From Parahalioglobus pacificus (GTDB lineage: Bacteria; Pseudomonadota; Gammaproteobacteria; Pseudomonadales; Halieaceae), in contig NZ_BMYM01000001.1 of the NCBI RefSeq assembly GCF_014652275.1, positions 1,116,001-1,180,000 on the forward strand: a stretch of DNA of 64,000 nucleotides, written 5' to 3'. Positions 26,101-35,411 of the stretch are shown here, piece by piece. A program made the translations under genes and the position numbers. A model generated the notes under the pieces. That model was not told the origin of the DNA. It worked only from the letters and a program-made list of their open reading frames with translations, and did not search any database. Position 1 is the stretch's first letter. Each line of letters begins with the position of its first letter.

Positions 26101-26854
26101 TCTCTACGCGGATGCTCAGGCCATGCTCAAGCGCATCGTCGATGAGAAATGGATAAGCCCACGCGCTGTGTTTGGCTTCTGGCCCGCCGCGCGTACGGGC
26201 AGCGATACCGTAACGGTTTATTCCGATGCTGCGCGCACAGATGTGCTGGCAGAGTTTCAGCACATGCGTCAGCAAATGGAAAAGCCGTCAGGAGAGCCCA
26301 ACTTTTCTCTCGCGGATTTCATTGCCCCTCAAGATGCTGACGTGTCGGACTATATCGGCGGTTTCTGCGTCACTGCGGGTCATGGCGTTGAAGAACGAGC
26401 CAAGGCTTATGAGGCAGCGCACGACGACTACAACAGCATTATGCTCAAGGCGTTGGCGGATCGACTGGCAGAGTCTTTTGCCGAACACCTCCACCAGCGC
26501 GTGCGGCGAGAATTCTGGGGCTATGCGCCGGAAGAAGACCTGGATAACTCGGAACTGATTCGGGAGCGTTACCGCGGAATACGCCCAGCACCGGGCTACC
26601 CGGCATGCCCGGATCACACCGAAAAAGCCGCATTGTTTGAGTTGCTGCAGGCTCCGCAGACCGTCGATGTAACACTCTCAGAGAGCTACGCGATGTCACC
26701 CGCCGCTGCCGTGAGTGGTTTCTACTATTCGCACCCTGACGCGAAATACTTCGCGGTGGGTAAAATTGGCGACGACCAGTTAATTGATCTTGCAGATCGC
26801 AAGGCGATGCCTGAAGCCGAACTACGTCGCTGGCTTGCACCTAATCTGGATTGA
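23165..26854 (+). CDS. metH: Cobalamin-dependent methionine synthase
   Basis: A 1229-residue modular enzyme that transfers the methyl group of methyltetrahydrofolate to homocysteine via cobalamin (E. coli: 1227 residues). Modules in order: homocysteine-binding barrel with zinc cysteines at about 250 and in GGCCGTTP (about 313-314), pterin-binding barrel ([12 protein letters not shown] and on), the cap and B12 domain with the cobalt-ligand motif [10 protein letters not shown] (about 760), and the C-terminal AdoMet reactivation domain (ending [15 protein letters not shown]). All modules are complete. The DUF2970 gene follows 9 bases after the stop, and its ribosome binding site overlaps the end of metH. 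Confidence 0.97.
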   Translation: MLDRTSVTTLLRSLLDERILVIDGAMGTMIQAEGLTEEDYRGTRLSDHPGDLKGNNDLLSLTRPDVIAAIHRRYLEAGADIIETNTFNATAVAQDDYQLGHLVKEINLAGAKIARRVADEVTHETPDRPRFVAGVLGPTPRTASISPDVNDPGARNITFDKLVTDYSEALTALIEGGIDIVLIETIFDTLNAKAAIFATQSVFRQLGYELPIMISVTFPDASGRVLSGQNAEAFWNSVAHASPLIVGSNCGRPFREIEPFMEELSNAADCYFSAHLNAGLPNAFGEYDEAPEDMKTEFGEFASRGFLNIAGGCCGTTPDHISAIGGAVHEFAPRTLPRPAPACRLSGLEAFNITADSLFVNVGERCNVTGSAKFKRLILEGEYEAALDVARTQVEDGAQIIDINMDEGMLDAENAMVTFLNLIASEPDISRVPIMVDSSKWDVIEAGLKCIQGKAVVNSISLKAGEEEFLEQASLCQRYGAAVVVMAFDEDGQADNLQRRKEICKRSYDLLRERLDFNPNDIIFDPNIFAVATGIEEHNNYAVDFIEATRYIKEELPGALVSGGVSNVSFSFRGNNPVREAIHSVFLYHAIKAGMDMGIVNAGQLAVYDDLPEDLKEAVEDVILNRRDDGTERLLELADKFRDSGGSSGRSEDLSWREKPVAQRMEYALVKGINTYIEDDAEEARQHFDRPIQVIEGPLMDGMNVVGDLFGEGKMFLPQVVKSARVMKQAVAYLQPFIEDEKTEGSSSNGKILMATVKGDVHDIGKNIVGVVLQCNNFEVIDLGVMVHCEEILRVAREENVDIIGLSGLITPSLDEMVHVASEMQRLDFQVPLMIGGATTSKAHTAVKIDPNYNNDQVIYVPDASRSVAVATHLMGEGKAGFCDERAQEYAVVRERIANREPRSKRLPYADASANGAALDWSSYTPPVPSFIGTRVLEDYPLQDLIDTIDWTPFFITWELAGKFPAILEDNKIGQQARDLYADAQAMLKRIVDEKWISPRAVFGFWPAARTGSDTVTVYSDAARTDVLAEFQHMRQQMEKPSGEPNFSLADFIAPQDADVSDYIGGFCVTAGHGVEERAKAYEAAHDDYNSIMLKALADRLAESFAEHLHQRVRREFWGYAPEEDLDNSELIRERYRGIRPAPGYPACPDHTEKAALFELLQAPQTVDVTLSESYAMSPAAAVSGFYYSHPDAKYFAVGKIGDDQLIDLADRKAMPEAELRRWLAPNLD

Positions 26855-26863
26855 GGAGTTGTT

Positions 26864-27112
26864 GTGGCAGAGAAGCGTTCGGACAGTGCTGACCAGACAT
26901 CGGCAGAGCGTAAGAAAACGGCGCTAAACCCCATACAGGTTGTAGGCAGCGTTCTGATGGCTGGCTTGGGAGTTCAAAGCAGCAAGAACCGTGAGCGGGA
27001 TTTCGAGCAAGGACGTGCAGGTGCGTTTATAGCAGCGGGACTGGTGTTCACCCTACTGTTTATGGGCACCGTGTACACCATCGTGCAGGTGGTGCTCAGC
27101 GGGCGCGGCTGA
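26864..27112 (+). CDS. DUF2970 family small membrane protein
   Basis: An 82-residue protein starting with GTG at 26864, fixed by GAGGAG 5 bases upstream. It has a polar N-terminus, the family segment NPIQVVGSVLMAGLGVQSSK NRERDF in two parts (about 22-47), and one C-terminal transmembrane helix (about 52-77). DUF2970 proteins are small inner-membrane proteins of unknown function common in proteobacteria. Position directly behind metH suggests cotranscription but no shared role is known. Confidence 0.82.
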   Translation: MAEKRSDSADQTSAERKKTALNPIQVVGSVLMAGLGVQSSKNRERDFEQGRAGAFIAAGLVFTLLFMGTVYTIVQVVLSGRG

Positions 27113-27134
27113 TTTCGCCGCGCCAGTTTCGGTA

Positions 27135-27245
27135 TCAGGAAGGCATTCCAGACAGCCAGAGATACAGGGTAAATACCACGATGGTGATAACTGCGGTGGC
27201 TGCGATGGCGTCGGCACTGCCGTCGGTGAGATTGCTCTTGGACAT
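27135..27245 (-). CDS. 36-residue single-pass membrane protein
   Basis: An ATG at 27245 with AGGAG 7 bases upstream opens a 36-codon frame: a polar N-terminus MSKSNLTDGSADAIAA and a hydrophobic helix TAVITIVVFTLYLWLSG ending in MPS. The strong ribosome binding site and the pattern make it a credible small membrane protein, reminiscent of methionine-synthase-linked or cytochrome-oxidase-linked small subunits only in size. No family is recognised. It converges on the DUF2970 gene with a 22-base gap. Confidence 0.65.
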   Translation of the reverse strand: MSKSNLTDGSADAIAATAVITIVVFTLYLWLSGMPS

Positions 27246-27461
27246 GCGAGTCTCCTGAGTAATGTGGGTTATCGGAATGGCGCGCATTATACCAACAAGA
27301 ACTGCCGGCAAAAGAGGCAATCTTATCCCTAGGACTGCGCGTAAAAGTCGTATTAAAACGCCGTTCTAACCTTATGAATAATCAACATATTTAACTCTGG
27401 CGCGATTCTGCTACTGTAGCGCCCCTAGCTAACCCCTGCCTTTCCAGGATTTTGACGAGCA

Positions 27462-29123
27462 ATGTACGTTTACGACCAATACGATCAGGCCATTGTCGAC
27501 CAGCGTGTCGAGCAGTTTCGGGATCAAACCCGGCGCTACCTGGCCGGCGAGTTAACCGAAGAACAGTTTTTGCCTCTGCGCTTGCAGAATGGCCTGTATG
27601 TACAGCGGCTGGCACCCATGCTTCGGATTGCGGTGCCTTACGGGCTGCTGAACACGCGTCAGGCACGGATGCTGGCAAAGGTCTCGCGGGACTATGACAA
27701 GGGATACCTGCACGTCAGCACCCGGCAGAACTTTCAGCTGAACTGGCCTGAGTTGGCCGATGTGCCCGATATTCTCGCGGATCTGGCCAGCGTTGAAATG
27801 CATGCAATCCAGACCAGCGGTAACTGCATTCGCAACACCACCACAGACCAGTTTGCCGGCGTGGCCGCAGATGAACTTGAAGATCCTCGCCCCTATTGTG
27901 AACTGATTCGACAGTGGTCTACGCTGCACCCGGAATTTGCCTTCCTGCCCCGTAAGTTCAAAATTGCGGTCTGCGCCACGGCAGAAGACAGAGCGGCGAT
28001 ACATGCTCACGACATCGGCCTTGAACTGGTCCGCAATGACGCGGGCGAGGTCGGATTTAAGGTACTGGCCGGTGGCGGTTTGGGCAGAACCCCGGTGATT
28101 GGCTCCGTCGTGTGCGAGTGGCTCGAGAAAAAGCACCTTCTTACCTATCTTGAGGCTATTCTGCGGGTTTACAACCAGCACGGACGCCGTGACAACAAGT
28201 ACAAGGCGCGCATCAAAATCCTGGTGAAGGCCATGGGCGTTGATGCTTTCCGAGAGGCCGTAGAGGCCGAATGGGCGCCCATCAAGGATGGCGCGAATAC
28301 CCTGACGGGAGAAGCCATTGCACACGCGCAATCATTTTTCACGACCCCCGAATACACCAGCTACACGGATAGCGTAGAAACGCTGACAAACCAGTCGGCT
28401 AACGACCCTATCTTCGCAAATTGGGTCAAGCGCAACACCTGCGAACACAGAGTGCCGGGCTATCGAGCTGTGACGATCTCACTGAAACCGACAGGCATTG
28501 CACCCGGCGATATTACGGCTGAGCAGCTGGAAGCCATTGCCGATCTCGCTGACCGGTTCAGCTTTGGCGAATTGCGCACCACACATCAGCAGAACATTGT
28601 GCTGGCAGATGTGCCCTCCTCCGAGCTCTACACCCTCTGGCAGGCTCTACAGAAGCAGGGTTTAGCAACGGCCAACATCGGCTATCTGACGGACATGATT
28701 TGTTGCCCGGGCGGCGATTTCTGCTCCCTGGCTAATGCGAAGTCTATCCCCGTTGCCGAGGCCATTCAGGCCAGGTTTGACGATCTCGACTACCTCTATG
28801 ACCTGGGTCCTATCGAGCTGAACATCAGTGGCTGCATGAATGCCTGTGGGCACCATCATATTGGCCACATCGGTATTCTCGGCGTCGACAAGAAGGGGCA
28901 GGAGTTCTATCAAGTGTGCCTTGGCGGCTCGCAGTCCAAAGATGCCAGCATCGGCAAGATACTTGGCCCCTCCTTCGGTCGGGAAGACATGCCCGATGTT
29001 GTCGGCAAGGTCCTGGACACCTATGTAGAGCTTCGAACCGAAGAAGAGACCTTCCTCGATACCTATCAGCGCGTGGGCATAGACCCCTTTAAGGAGCGTG
29101 TATATGCCAAGCCTGCTGCGTAA
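27462..29123 (+). CDS. cysI: Siroheme nitrite/sulfite reductase (CysI-like)
   Basis: A 553-residue reductase that converts sulfite to sulfide for cysteine synthesis. Two homologous half-domains each carry a ferredoxin-like and a siroheme-binding part. The 4Fe-4S/siroheme cysteines are in MICCPGGDFCSLANAKS and LNISGCMNACGHHHIGH near the C-terminus, and the substrate-pocket RNTTTDQFAG and HVSTRQNFQL are present. This single-protein type, paired with a DUF934 gene, is the usual assimilatory form in pseudomonads and relatives. The DUF934 start lies 20 bases inside its 3' end. Nitrite reduction is the alternative, but the neighbour favours sulfite. Confidence 0.9.
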   Translation: MYVYDQYDQAIVDQRVEQFRDQTRRYLAGELTEEQFLPLRLQNGLYVQRLAPMLRIAVPYGLLNTRQARMLAKVSRDYDKGYLHVSTRQNFQLNWPELADVPDILADLASVEMHAIQTSGNCIRNTTTDQFAGVAADELEDPRPYCELIRQWSTLHPEFAFLPRKFKIAVCATAEDRAAIHAHDIGLELVRNDAGEVGFKVLAGGGLGRTPVIGSVVCEWLEKKHLLTYLEAILRVYNQHGRRDNKYKARIKILVKAMGVDAFREAVEAEWAPIKDGANTLTGEAIAHAQSFFTTPEYTSYTDSVETLTNQSANDPIFANWVKRNTCEHRVPGYRAVTISLKPTGIAPGDITAEQLEAIADLADRFSFGELRTTHQQNIVLADVPSSELYTLWQALQKQGLATANIGYLTDMICCPGGDFCSLANAKSIPVAEAIQARFDDLDYLYDLGPIELNISGCMNACGHHHIGHIGILGVDKKGQEFYQVCLGGSQSKDASIGKILGPSFGREDMPDVVGKVLDTYVELRTEEETFLDTYQRVGIDPFKERVYAKPAA

Positions 29124-29562
29124 CGGACAGATCGAACAAGACAGCTGGCTGCCGCCCACAGAGGCACTGGCACCTGGCCATCTCGCAACGGTGTCGCAGT
29201 ACGTCGAAGCCAGCGAAAAGCCAACAGCTGTGCAAATCGAGCCCGGCGAGGGTATCGCCGATGTGCTGGAGAATTTGGACAGCCTTGAACTGGTCGCCGT
29301 CAATTTTCCGGCGTTCATGGACGGGCGCGGCTTTTCATACGCCCGCGAGCTGCGTGAGCGAGGCTATACAGGCGAACTGCGCGCCGTTGGTGCCTTTATA
29401 CGTGACCAGCTGCATTACCTGAGTCGCTGTGGGTTCAATGCCTTCCAGATGGATGGCGAATCTGCACTGGAAGCCGCAAAGGCCAGCCTCAACGACTTCA
29501 GCGAACACTATCAAGCTGCCATTGATAAGCCTCAGCCGCTGTTCAAACGCCGCGCCGGATAA
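29104..29562 (+). CDS. DUF934 protein, sulfite reductase partner
   Basis: A 152-residue DUF934 protein. Family members are found next to cysI-type sulfite reductase genes and are thought to be needed for sulfite reduction or for electron delivery, though the mechanism is not settled. Typical segments are VNFPAFMDGRGFSYARELR and GAFIRDQLHYLSRCGFNAF. The ATG at 29104 has AAGGAG 7 bases upstream, within the end of cysI, so the two are translationally coupled. Confidence 0.88.
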   Translation: MPSLLRNGQIEQDSWLPPTEALAPGHLATVSQYVEASEKPTAVQIEPGEGIADVLENLDSLELVAVNFPAFMDGRGFSYARELRERGYTGELRAVGAFIRDQLHYLSRCGFNAFQMDGESALEAAKASLNDFSEHYQAAIDKPQPLFKRRAG

Positions 29563-29633
29563 CTCGCCGCTCCAGACTTTCCGTTAACCCCCGAGCTTGA
29601 TTACACTGGGCTTCCCAGGGGGTAGCGGAAGCT

Positions 29634-30809
29634 ATGGACGCCAGTTCGGTCACTTTCTCTTTTTTTCTCATTTTTACCGGGGCAGCCCTGTTTGCTTCGG
29701 TGGCTCTGTACACCCGCCAACCCCTGATCATTGCCTACATTGCACTCGGTGCCTGTATCGGTCCCTACGGGCTATCGCTGGTGAAAGACCTCAAACTGCT
29801 GTCAGACATTGGGCACATCGGCATTATCTTCCTGCTCTTCCTGCTGGGCCTGGATATGCAGCCCAAGGCGCTCTGGGCGACACTGCGAAAGTCCACCGTT
29901 GTTGCTGTCTTCAGCTCAACCATCTTTATGGCGATGGGCTACGGCGTAGCGATACTCTTCGGTTTCGGCAATCTCGATGCGCTGATCGTGGGCGCCGCGA
30001 TGATGTTCTCCTCAACCATCATTGGCATCAAGCTGCTGCCAACAACGGTACTGCATCACCGGCATATCGGGGAGCTGATGATCGGCCTGTTGCTGCTACA
30101 GGACCTGTTGGCCATCGTCGTTCTTATGTTGCTTCTGGGCGCAGCCAACGGCGATGGGGAAACTATGGGCGTCGAAGTAGGCCTCAGCCTCGCCAGCCTA
30201 CCTCTACTGGGGCTGGGCGCATGGCTGGCCGTGAAGTACGTTCTTCTGCCACTCATAGCGCGCTTTGATCGCTTCCATGAATACATATTCCTGCTTGCGA
30301 TTGGCTGGTGCCTTGGTGTTGCCGAAGTGGCAGTGATGTTGGGCCTTTCGGCCGAAATCGGCGCCTTTATTGCCGGTATCAGCATCGCAACCAGCCCTAT
30401 CTCACAGTACATTGCCGTTAATTTGAAGCCCCTGCGTGACTTCTTCCTGATTCTTTTCTTTTTCTCTGTCGGCGCGCGCTTTGACCTAGGCTTGCTGCAA
30501 CAGGTGCTCGTACCCGCCCTGCTTCTGTCGGCGCTGGTGCTCACATTAAAACCCGTGGTGTACAGATTCCTGTTGAAGGGCGTCAGCGAAAAGCGCGTGC
30601 TCGCCTGGGACCTGGGGTTCAGGCTAGGGCAGGCGTCGGAGTTCTCTCTTTTGATTGCCTACGTAGCAACCAGCGCTGCCCTGATCTCCGAGCAGGCATC
30701 ACTACTGATTCAAGCGACAACCATTGTCACCCTGCTGGTCTCCTCCTACATCGTGGTGCTCAACTACCCTACTCCGATAGCTATCTCGGATCGATTACGG
30801 CGCGATTGA
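29634..30809 (+). CDS. CPA2-family cation:proton antiporter (Kef-like membrane domain)
   Basis: A 391-residue polytopic inner-membrane protein with about 12 to 13 hydrophobic helices. The CPA2 signatures are seen in YIALGACIGPYGL, IGIIFLLFLLGLDMQP, the discontinuous helix MFSSTIIGIKLLP, LLLQDLLAIVV (acidic transport residue) and LGLSAEIGAFIAGIS. It lacks the C-terminal TrkA-N (NAD-binding) domain of full KefB/KefC, so it is the membrane-only type and may move Na+ or K+ in exchange for protons. The ion is not decided by the sequence. It stands alone, followed by a structured spacer. Confidence 0.85.
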   Translation: MDASSVTFSFFLIFTGAALFASVALYTRQPLIIAYIALGACIGPYGLSLVKDLKLLSDIGHIGIIFLLFLLGLDMQPKALWATLRKSTVVAVFSSTIFMAMGYGVAILFGFGNLDALIVGAAMMFSSTIIGIKLLPTTVLHHRHIGELMIGLLLLQDLLAIVVLMLLLGAANGDGETMGVEVGLSLASLPLLGLGAWLAVKYVLLPLIARFDRFHEYIFLLAIGWCLGVAEVAVMLGLSAEIGAFIAGISIATSPISQYIAVNLKPLRDFFLILFFFSVGARFDLGLLQQVLVPALLLSALVLTLKPVVYRFLLKGVSEKRVLAWDLGFRLGQASEFSLLIAYVATSAALISEQASLLIQATTIVTLLVSSYIVVLNYPTPIAISDRLRRD

Positions 30810-30902
30810 GACACGAAAGGTGCCAGTCACTGCATGGGATTCTTTCAAGGCCGGCTAGCCTGGCTGCATGATGGGCATGAAGGCGCAGCCATGGTTGAAG
30901 CT

Positions 30903-30985
30903 TGTGAATGGCGCCAAAGCGAGCACTGTTCGAGTCCCAAAAATTGCGCAGCAATTTTGGTCGAGTCGCGCAGCTGCCATTCACA
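30903..30985. repeat. Nested inverted repeat downstream of the antiporter gene
   Basis: Outer arms TGTGAATGGC (30903-30912) and GCCATTCACA (30976-30985) are perfect. Inside them CCAAAAATTGC (30937-30947) and GCAATTTTGG (30951-30960) form a second stem with one bulge and a 3-base loop. The 83-base unit can fold into a long branched hairpin. A separate 14-base palindrome, CTGAATGCATTCAG, follows at 31006-31019. No T-run follows, so it is not an ordinary terminator. The spacer 30810-31086 otherwise shows no gene. Confidence 0.55.
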
Positions 30986-31086
30986 GGGTGAGACCAGCGA
31001 CAGCGCTGAATGCATTCAGGCTAACAGGACGGCTCACTCCAGGGTAAAAGCCTTACTCGAAGAACTGAATACTTTCAGGCGAGCAC

Positions 31087-31111
31087 AAAAAAGCCGGCGC
31101 TAGGCCGGCTT
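31087..31111 (-). terminator. Intrinsic terminator of the etfBA operon
   Basis: On the minus strand AAGCCGGC, a short loop and GCCGGCTT followed by TTTT form a standard rho-independent terminator (stem arms 31091-31098 and 31104-31111). It lies 25 bases beyond the etfA stop. Confidence 0.8.
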
Positions 31112-31135
31112 CCGTGTGCGTTTACACGCGCAAGA

Positions 31136-32065
31136 TCAGATCTTGGCTTCCAGCTCAGGCAATGCCTCGAACAGGTCGGCTACCAGGCCGTAATCCGCAA
31201 CCTGGAAGATAGGCGCATCCTCGTCCTTGTTGATCGCAACAATGACTTTAGAGTCCTTCATGCCTGCCAGGTGCTGAATGGCACCGGAGATACCGACAGC
31301 AATGTACAGGTCAGGTGCAACGATCTTACCGGTCTGGCCGACCTGCATATCGTTGGGCACAAAGCCAGCATCTACCGCCGCGCGCGAAGCACCGATAGCG
31401 GCGCCCAGCTTATCGGCGATGCCGTCCAGCAGTTTGAAGTTCTCGCCGTTCTGCATACCGCGACCACCGGAGACAACCACTGGAGCAGCAGTGAGTTCAG
31501 GGCGATCAGACTCAGCGACTTCTTCACTCACAAACGCTGAAATGCCCGCATCGTGAACGGCATCGACGGCTTCGACGGTTGCGGAGCCACCTTCGGCAGC
31601 CGCAGCGTCAAAGGCAGTGGTCCGCACAGTGACCACTTTTTTGGAATCACTGCTTTTGACCGTAGCAATAACGTTGCCGGCATACACGGGACGCTTGAAG
31701 GTGTCAGCAGCCTCGACAGAAATGATGTCGGAAATCTGGGCCACGTCCAAAAGCGCTGCAACGCGAGGCATGGTGTTCTTGCCGTTAGATGTAGCCGGCG
31801 CAACGATGTTGTCGTAAGCCGCACCTACATCGGCAATCAGCAGGCTGACATTTTCTGCCAGCTGGTGGCCATAGGCTGCGTTGTCAGCAACGAGAACCCT
31901 GCTAACACCGGCAACCTTGGCAGCGGCTTCAGCAGCAGCGCCACAGTCAGCACCGGCTACCAATACGTCAACGTCTGCGCCCAGAGCCTGGGCGGCAGTG
32001 ACGGCGTTAAGGGTGGCACCCTTCAGGGAGCCGTTGTCGTGTTCTGCAATAACCAGGGTACTCAT
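31136..32065 (-). CDS. etfA: Electron transfer flavoprotein alpha subunit
   Basis: A 309-residue FAD-binding subunit of ETF, which takes electrons from acyl-CoA and other dehydrogenases and passes them to the membrane ETF:quinone oxidoreductase. The C-terminal FAD domain shows [53 protein letters not shown] and [19 protein letters not shown], all canonical. Its ATG overlaps the etfB stop (ATGA). The quinone oxidoreductase gene lies divergently 275 bases beyond etfB, so all three parts of the pathway are in one locus. Confidence 0.97.
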   Translation of the reverse strand: MSTLVIAEHDNGSLKGATLNAVTAAQALGADVDVLVAGADCGAAAEAAAKVAGVSRVLVADNAAYGHQLAENVSLLIADVGAAYDNIVAPATSNGKNTMPRVAALLDVAQISDIISVEAADTFKRPVYAGNVIATVKSSDSKKVVTVRTTAFDAAAAEGGSATVEAVDAVHDAGISAFVSEEVAESDRPELTAAPVVVSGGRGMQNGENFKLLDGIADKLGAAIGASRAAVDAGFVPNDMQVGQTGKIVAPDLYIAVGISGAIQHLAGMKDSKVIVAINKDEDAPIFQVADYGLVADLFEALPELEAKI

Positions 32066-32814
32066 CAGATTACCTTCGCTTCGTTTTTCAGTTTATCGAC
32101 CAACTCATCTACAGACTCAACCTTGATACCCGCCTGGCGCTCGGCCGGGGGCTCAACGCTCACCTGTGTCAGGTGTGTGGTTACCTCAACACCCAGATCG
32201 GCAGGCGAGTACACATCCAGTGGCTTCTTCTTGGCCTTCATGATGTTCGGCAACGACGCGTAGCGTGGCTCGTTAAGACGCAGGTCGGAAGTTACGATCG
32301 CTGGCATGTTCAGGCTCAGTGTCTGCAGGCCGCCGTCAACTTCACGCGTTACGCTGAGTTTGTCACCGTCAACAGCGATTTCTGAGGCAAATGTGCCCTG
32401 GGGCATGTTCGTCAACGCACCCAGCATCTGGCCAGTCTGGTTGTTGTCGCCGTCGATAGACTGCTTGCCCAGTATAACCAGTTGGGGTTGTTCTTTCTCG
32501 ACCACACCCTTCAGCAGTTTGGCAACGACCAGAGGCTCTACAGAGCCCTCTGTCTCTACCTGGATACCACGGTCGGCACCCAGCGCCAGAGCGGTTCGAA
32601 TCTGCTCCTGGCAGGCCTTGTCGCCGATCGATACGGCAATCACTTCGGTGGCAGTGCCGGCTTCTTTGAGGCGCACAGCCTCTTCTACAGCAATTTCACA
32701 GAACGGGTTGATCGACATCTTGACGTTGTTGAGGTCAACGTCGGAGCCATCAGCTTTGGCGCGAACCTTGACGTTGTAGTCAACCACGCGCTTTACGGCA
32801 ACGAGTACCTTCAT
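32065..32814 (-). CDS. etfB: Electron transfer flavoprotein beta subunit
   Basis: A 249-residue AMP-binding subunit of ETF. It starts [18 protein letters not shown] and carries [26 protein letters not shown] and the recognition-loop region [10 protein letters not shown] near the C-terminus, all as in housekeeping (group I) ETF. It is the first gene of the etfBA operon and its stop codon overlaps the start of etfA. Confidence 0.97.
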   Translation of the reverse strand: MKVLVAVKRVVDYNVKVRAKADGSDVDLNNVKMSINPFCEIAVEEAVRLKEAGTATEVIAVSIGDKACQEQIRTALALGADRGIQVETEGSVEPLVVAKLLKGVVEKEQPQLVILGKQSIDGDNNQTGQMLGALTNMPQGTFASEIAVDGDKLSVTREVDGGLQTLSLNMPAIVTSDLRLNEPRYASLPNIMKAKKKPLDVYSPADLGVEVTTHLTQVSVEPPAERQAGIKVESVDELVDKLKNEAKVI

Positions 32815-33089
32815 GGAGTCTCCACAGGCTTGTTTAATAATGGTCTTGGATGGGCGGCGGTCAAAAAATAGCCGACCCTGCCTTCATCGGCGGGGTATCT
32901 TGCCGCCATTCCATTATCAGGTCAATAGCGTTTGAAGCCGCCCGGGCAAACGAACATCGACAGTTTCGGGATAACTGCTATTTCCTGCAGTGATAGTGTT
33001 TTATCGTTATAATTTATATACTTACGCACCCTCGTTTACGTGGCGCGTTCGCTACGAAAATCCACTGTCCCGAAACACAGGAGTCTAAC
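32815..33089. promoter_or_regulatory. Divergent regulatory region between etfB and the ETF-QO gene
   Basis: The 275-base spacer separates two divergent units of the same pathway. A consensus TATAAT at 33008-33013 lies in an A+T-rich patch upstream of the quinone oxidoreductase gene and is a good -10 candidate, but the matching -35 is weak, which hints at an activator. No palindromic operator stood out. Confidence 0.4.
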
Positions 33090-34739
33090 GTGGAACGTGA
33101 ATCAATGGAGTTCGATGTCGTCATCGTAGGTGCAGGCCCCGCCGGACTGTCCGCGGCCTGCCGTATCATGCAGTTGGCTCAGGAGAATGAGCGTGAAACC
33201 ACCGTGTGTGTGGTGGAAAAAGGCTCCGAGGTCGGCGCGCATACGCTATCAGGTGCGGTGTTGGAGCCCCGCGCCATGAATGAGCTCTTCCCCAACTGGA
33301 AAGAGATGGGTGCACCGCTCAAAACAGAAGTCACCGGGGACACGTTCTTCTTTTATACGTCGGAGAGCAGCGCTATCAAGCTCCCGAATTTCATGATCCC
33401 CAAGCCTACGCACAATGACGGTAACTACATTGTCTCCATGGGCAATGTCTGCCGCTGGCTTGCAGAGCAAGCGGAGAGCCTGGGCGTAGAGGTTTACCCC
33501 GGTTTCGCGGCGTCAGAAGTACTCTACAACGACGACGGCAGTGTCAAAGGCATTGCCACGGGCGATATGGGTATCAGCGCCGAGGGCGAGCAGAAGGACA
33601 GCTACATGCCCGGCATGGAGCTGCACGCCAAGTACACCCTCTTCGCCGAGGGCTGCCGCGGACATTTGGGCAAGCAGCTGATTCGCCAGTTTGGCCTCGA
33701 CGAGGGTAAAGACCCGCAGCACTACGGGATTGGCATAAAGGAAATCTGGGAGATCCCGGCCGAAAAGCACCAGGAAGGACTGGTCGTCCACGGCCTGGGC
33801 TGGCCATTGAAGGAAAGCGGCTCCAGTGGTGGCGCATTCCTGTACCACGCAGAGAACAACCAGGTGTATCTCGGTCTGATCACTGACCTGAACTACAGCA
33901 ACCCGCACGTGAGCCCCTTCGAGGAGTTCAACCGCTGGAAACACCACCCCGAGACGCTTAAGTACCTCGAGGGTGGCTCACGATTGACCTACGGCGCTCG
34001 CGCCATCGCCAAAGGCGGACTCAACTCACTGCCCAAGATGCATTTCCCCGGCGGACTGCTTATCGGTTGTGATGCCGGCACATTGAACAGTGTGAAAATC
34101 AAAGGCAACCACACTGCCATGAAAAGCGGCTTAATCGCTGCCGAAGCGGTGGTTGAGGCCTTAATGCAGGAAACCGCACCGGCCGACCTGGCAAGTTTTG
34201 CCGACAAGCTCGAGAACTCCTGGTTGCACGAAGAGCTTTACACCACGCGCAACTTCTCCGGCTTTATGCACAAGTTCGGGTTTATGCTGGGTTCAGCCAT
34301 GGTGTGGATCGACCAAAACATCTTTGGCGGTAAGTTGCCGTTCACACTGAACGATGCACAGCCTGACTACGCTGCACTCAAGCCAGCTGCCGACTGTAAG
34401 AAGATTGACTACCCCAAGCCCGATAACGTCATCAGCTTCGACCGCCTCTCGTCAGTGTTTCTGTCCAACACCAACCATGAAGAGGATCAGCCCTGCCACC
34501 TGACATTGGCGGATGCCTCTATCCCACTGGACAAGAACCTTCCCATGTACGACGAACCCGCGCAGCGCTACTGCCCTGCGGGCGTATACGAAATTGTGGA
34601 AGACGATAACGGTAAGCGATTCCAGATTAATGCCCAGAACTGCGTGCACTGTAAGACCTGCGATATCAAAGATCCGGCGCAGAACATCAATTGGGTGACA
34701 CCTGAAGGCTTTGGTGGACCAAACTACCCCAATATGTAG
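33090..34739 (+). CDS. etfD: Electron transfer flavoprotein:ubiquinone oxidoreductase
   Basis: A 549-residue membrane-associated flavo-iron-sulfur protein that oxidises ETF and reduces ubiquinone. The FAD motif VVIVGAGPAGLSAACR is at 9-24, the quinone/FAD part includes GAHTLSGAVLEPRAM and GGLLIGCDAGTLNSVKIKG, and the 4Fe-4S cysteines are in RYCPAGVYE and NCVHCKTCDIKDP near the C-terminus. The start is GTG at 33090, fixed by AGGAG 6 bases upstream; an ATG 15 bases further lacks such a site. It diverges from etfBA and is followed by an intrinsic terminator. Confidence 0.96.
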   Translation: MERESMEFDVVIVGAGPAGLSAACRIMQLAQENERETTVCVVEKGSEVGAHTLSGAVLEPRAMNELFPNWKEMGAPLKTEVTGDTFFFYTSESSAIKLPNFMIPKPTHNDGNYIVSMGNVCRWLAEQAESLGVEVYPGFAASEVLYNDDGSVKGIATGDMGISAEGEQKDSYMPGMELHAKYTLFAEGCRGHLGKQLIRQFGLDEGKDPQHYGIGIKEIWEIPAEKHQEGLVVHGLGWPLKESGSSGGAFLYHAENNQVYLGLITDLNYSNPHVSPFEEFNRWKHHPETLKYLEGGSRLTYGARAIAKGGLNSLPKMHFPGGLLIGCDAGTLNSVKIKGNHTAMKSGLIAAEAVVEALMQETAPADLASFADKLENSWLHEELYTTRNFSGFMHKFGFMLGSAMVWIDQNIFGGKLPFTLNDAQPDYAALKPAADCKKIDYPKPDNVISFDRLSSVFLSNTNHEEDQPCHLTLADASIPLDKNLPMYDEPAQRYCPAGVYEIVEDDNGKRFQINAQNCVHCKTCDIKDPAQNINWVTPEGFGGPNYPNM

Positions 34740-34760
34740 CGGCCGTTGCCATCACACAGA

Positions 34761-34787
34761 AAACGGGGCCGAGGGCCCCGTTTTTTA
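34761..34787. terminator. Intrinsic terminator after the ETF-QO gene
   Basis: AAACGGGGCC (34761-34770) and GGCCCCGTTT (34774-34783) form a 10-bp stem with loop GAG, followed by further T residues on the plus strand. With A residues on the other side it can also serve the convergent DUF1285 gene. Confidence 0.85.
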
Positions 34788-34828
34788 TGGTCTATTGCCG
34801 AAGAATATCTGTTCTCGCAAAGCGGCAA

Positions 34829-35344
34829 TCACACCAGCGTCAGCATGCCATGGGCCAGGGGCAGCTTCCCATCGTCATCCACCAATGCCGCAACCTGATA
34901 CCAGGCACTGCGCCCGAACAGTGCGGAGAGGCTGTGGGGCAGCGATACAATCGGCACGCCGACATGGGCCGAGTCCAGGGTCAACCTTGAAGGATCAGAA
35001 ACAAGCACCTGCTTACCGGTATTTAAGGTCAGCTTCAGAATCTGCTCAGGCGTAAGGTAATCCACAGCAATCACCAACAATGGATACTGTTCTACCCGGA
35101 TGCGCCACTTCTCTGCTGGCGTTACAAGATAGTACTCACCGTCCTCTTCCCGACGCAGCAAACTCGCGAATAACCGGACCAGCGGCTCTCGCTTAATCTC
35201 ACCCCCCTCGTGAAACCAGCGCCCATCGGCTTTTATCTCGATATCGATAGCCCCGGACAAGGGCGGGTGCCAATTCTCCAACGGAGGATTGTCGTAGTTT
35301 CGTCGCCGCACCTGCGACTCGATGCTCGAGAGCGTGTTATTCAA
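34829..35344 (-). CDS. DUF1285 family protein
   Basis: A 171-residue cytoplasmic protein of the DUF1285 family, which is common in proteobacteria and has a known fold but no assigned reaction. Family segments include PPLSGAIDIEIKADGRWFHE, LVRLFASLLRREEDGEYYLV and TPAEKWRIRVE. It ends convergently with the ETF-QO gene and starts divergently from the permuted hydrolase gene. Confidence 0.8.
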   Translation of the reverse strand: MNNTLSSIESQVRRRNYDNPPLENWHPPLSGAIDIEIKADGRWFHEGGEIKREPLVRLFASLLRREEDGEYYLVTPAEKWRIRVEQYPLLVIAVDYLTPEQILKLTLNTGKQVLVSDPSRLTLDSAHVGVPIVSLPHSLSALFGRSAWYQVAALVDDDGKLPLAHGMLTLV

Positions 35345-35411
35345 GGTGACACCTCTGGTACCCGTAGCTGGCGTGGGTTATAACGGAGTTTCACTTTGCG
35401 AACCAGCCCGA

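Noticed and set aside
30834-31103. 89-codon plus-strand frame downstream of the antiporter gene
   Set aside because: It runs through the nested inverted repeat and the palindrome, and has no ribosome binding site; the structure explains the region better.
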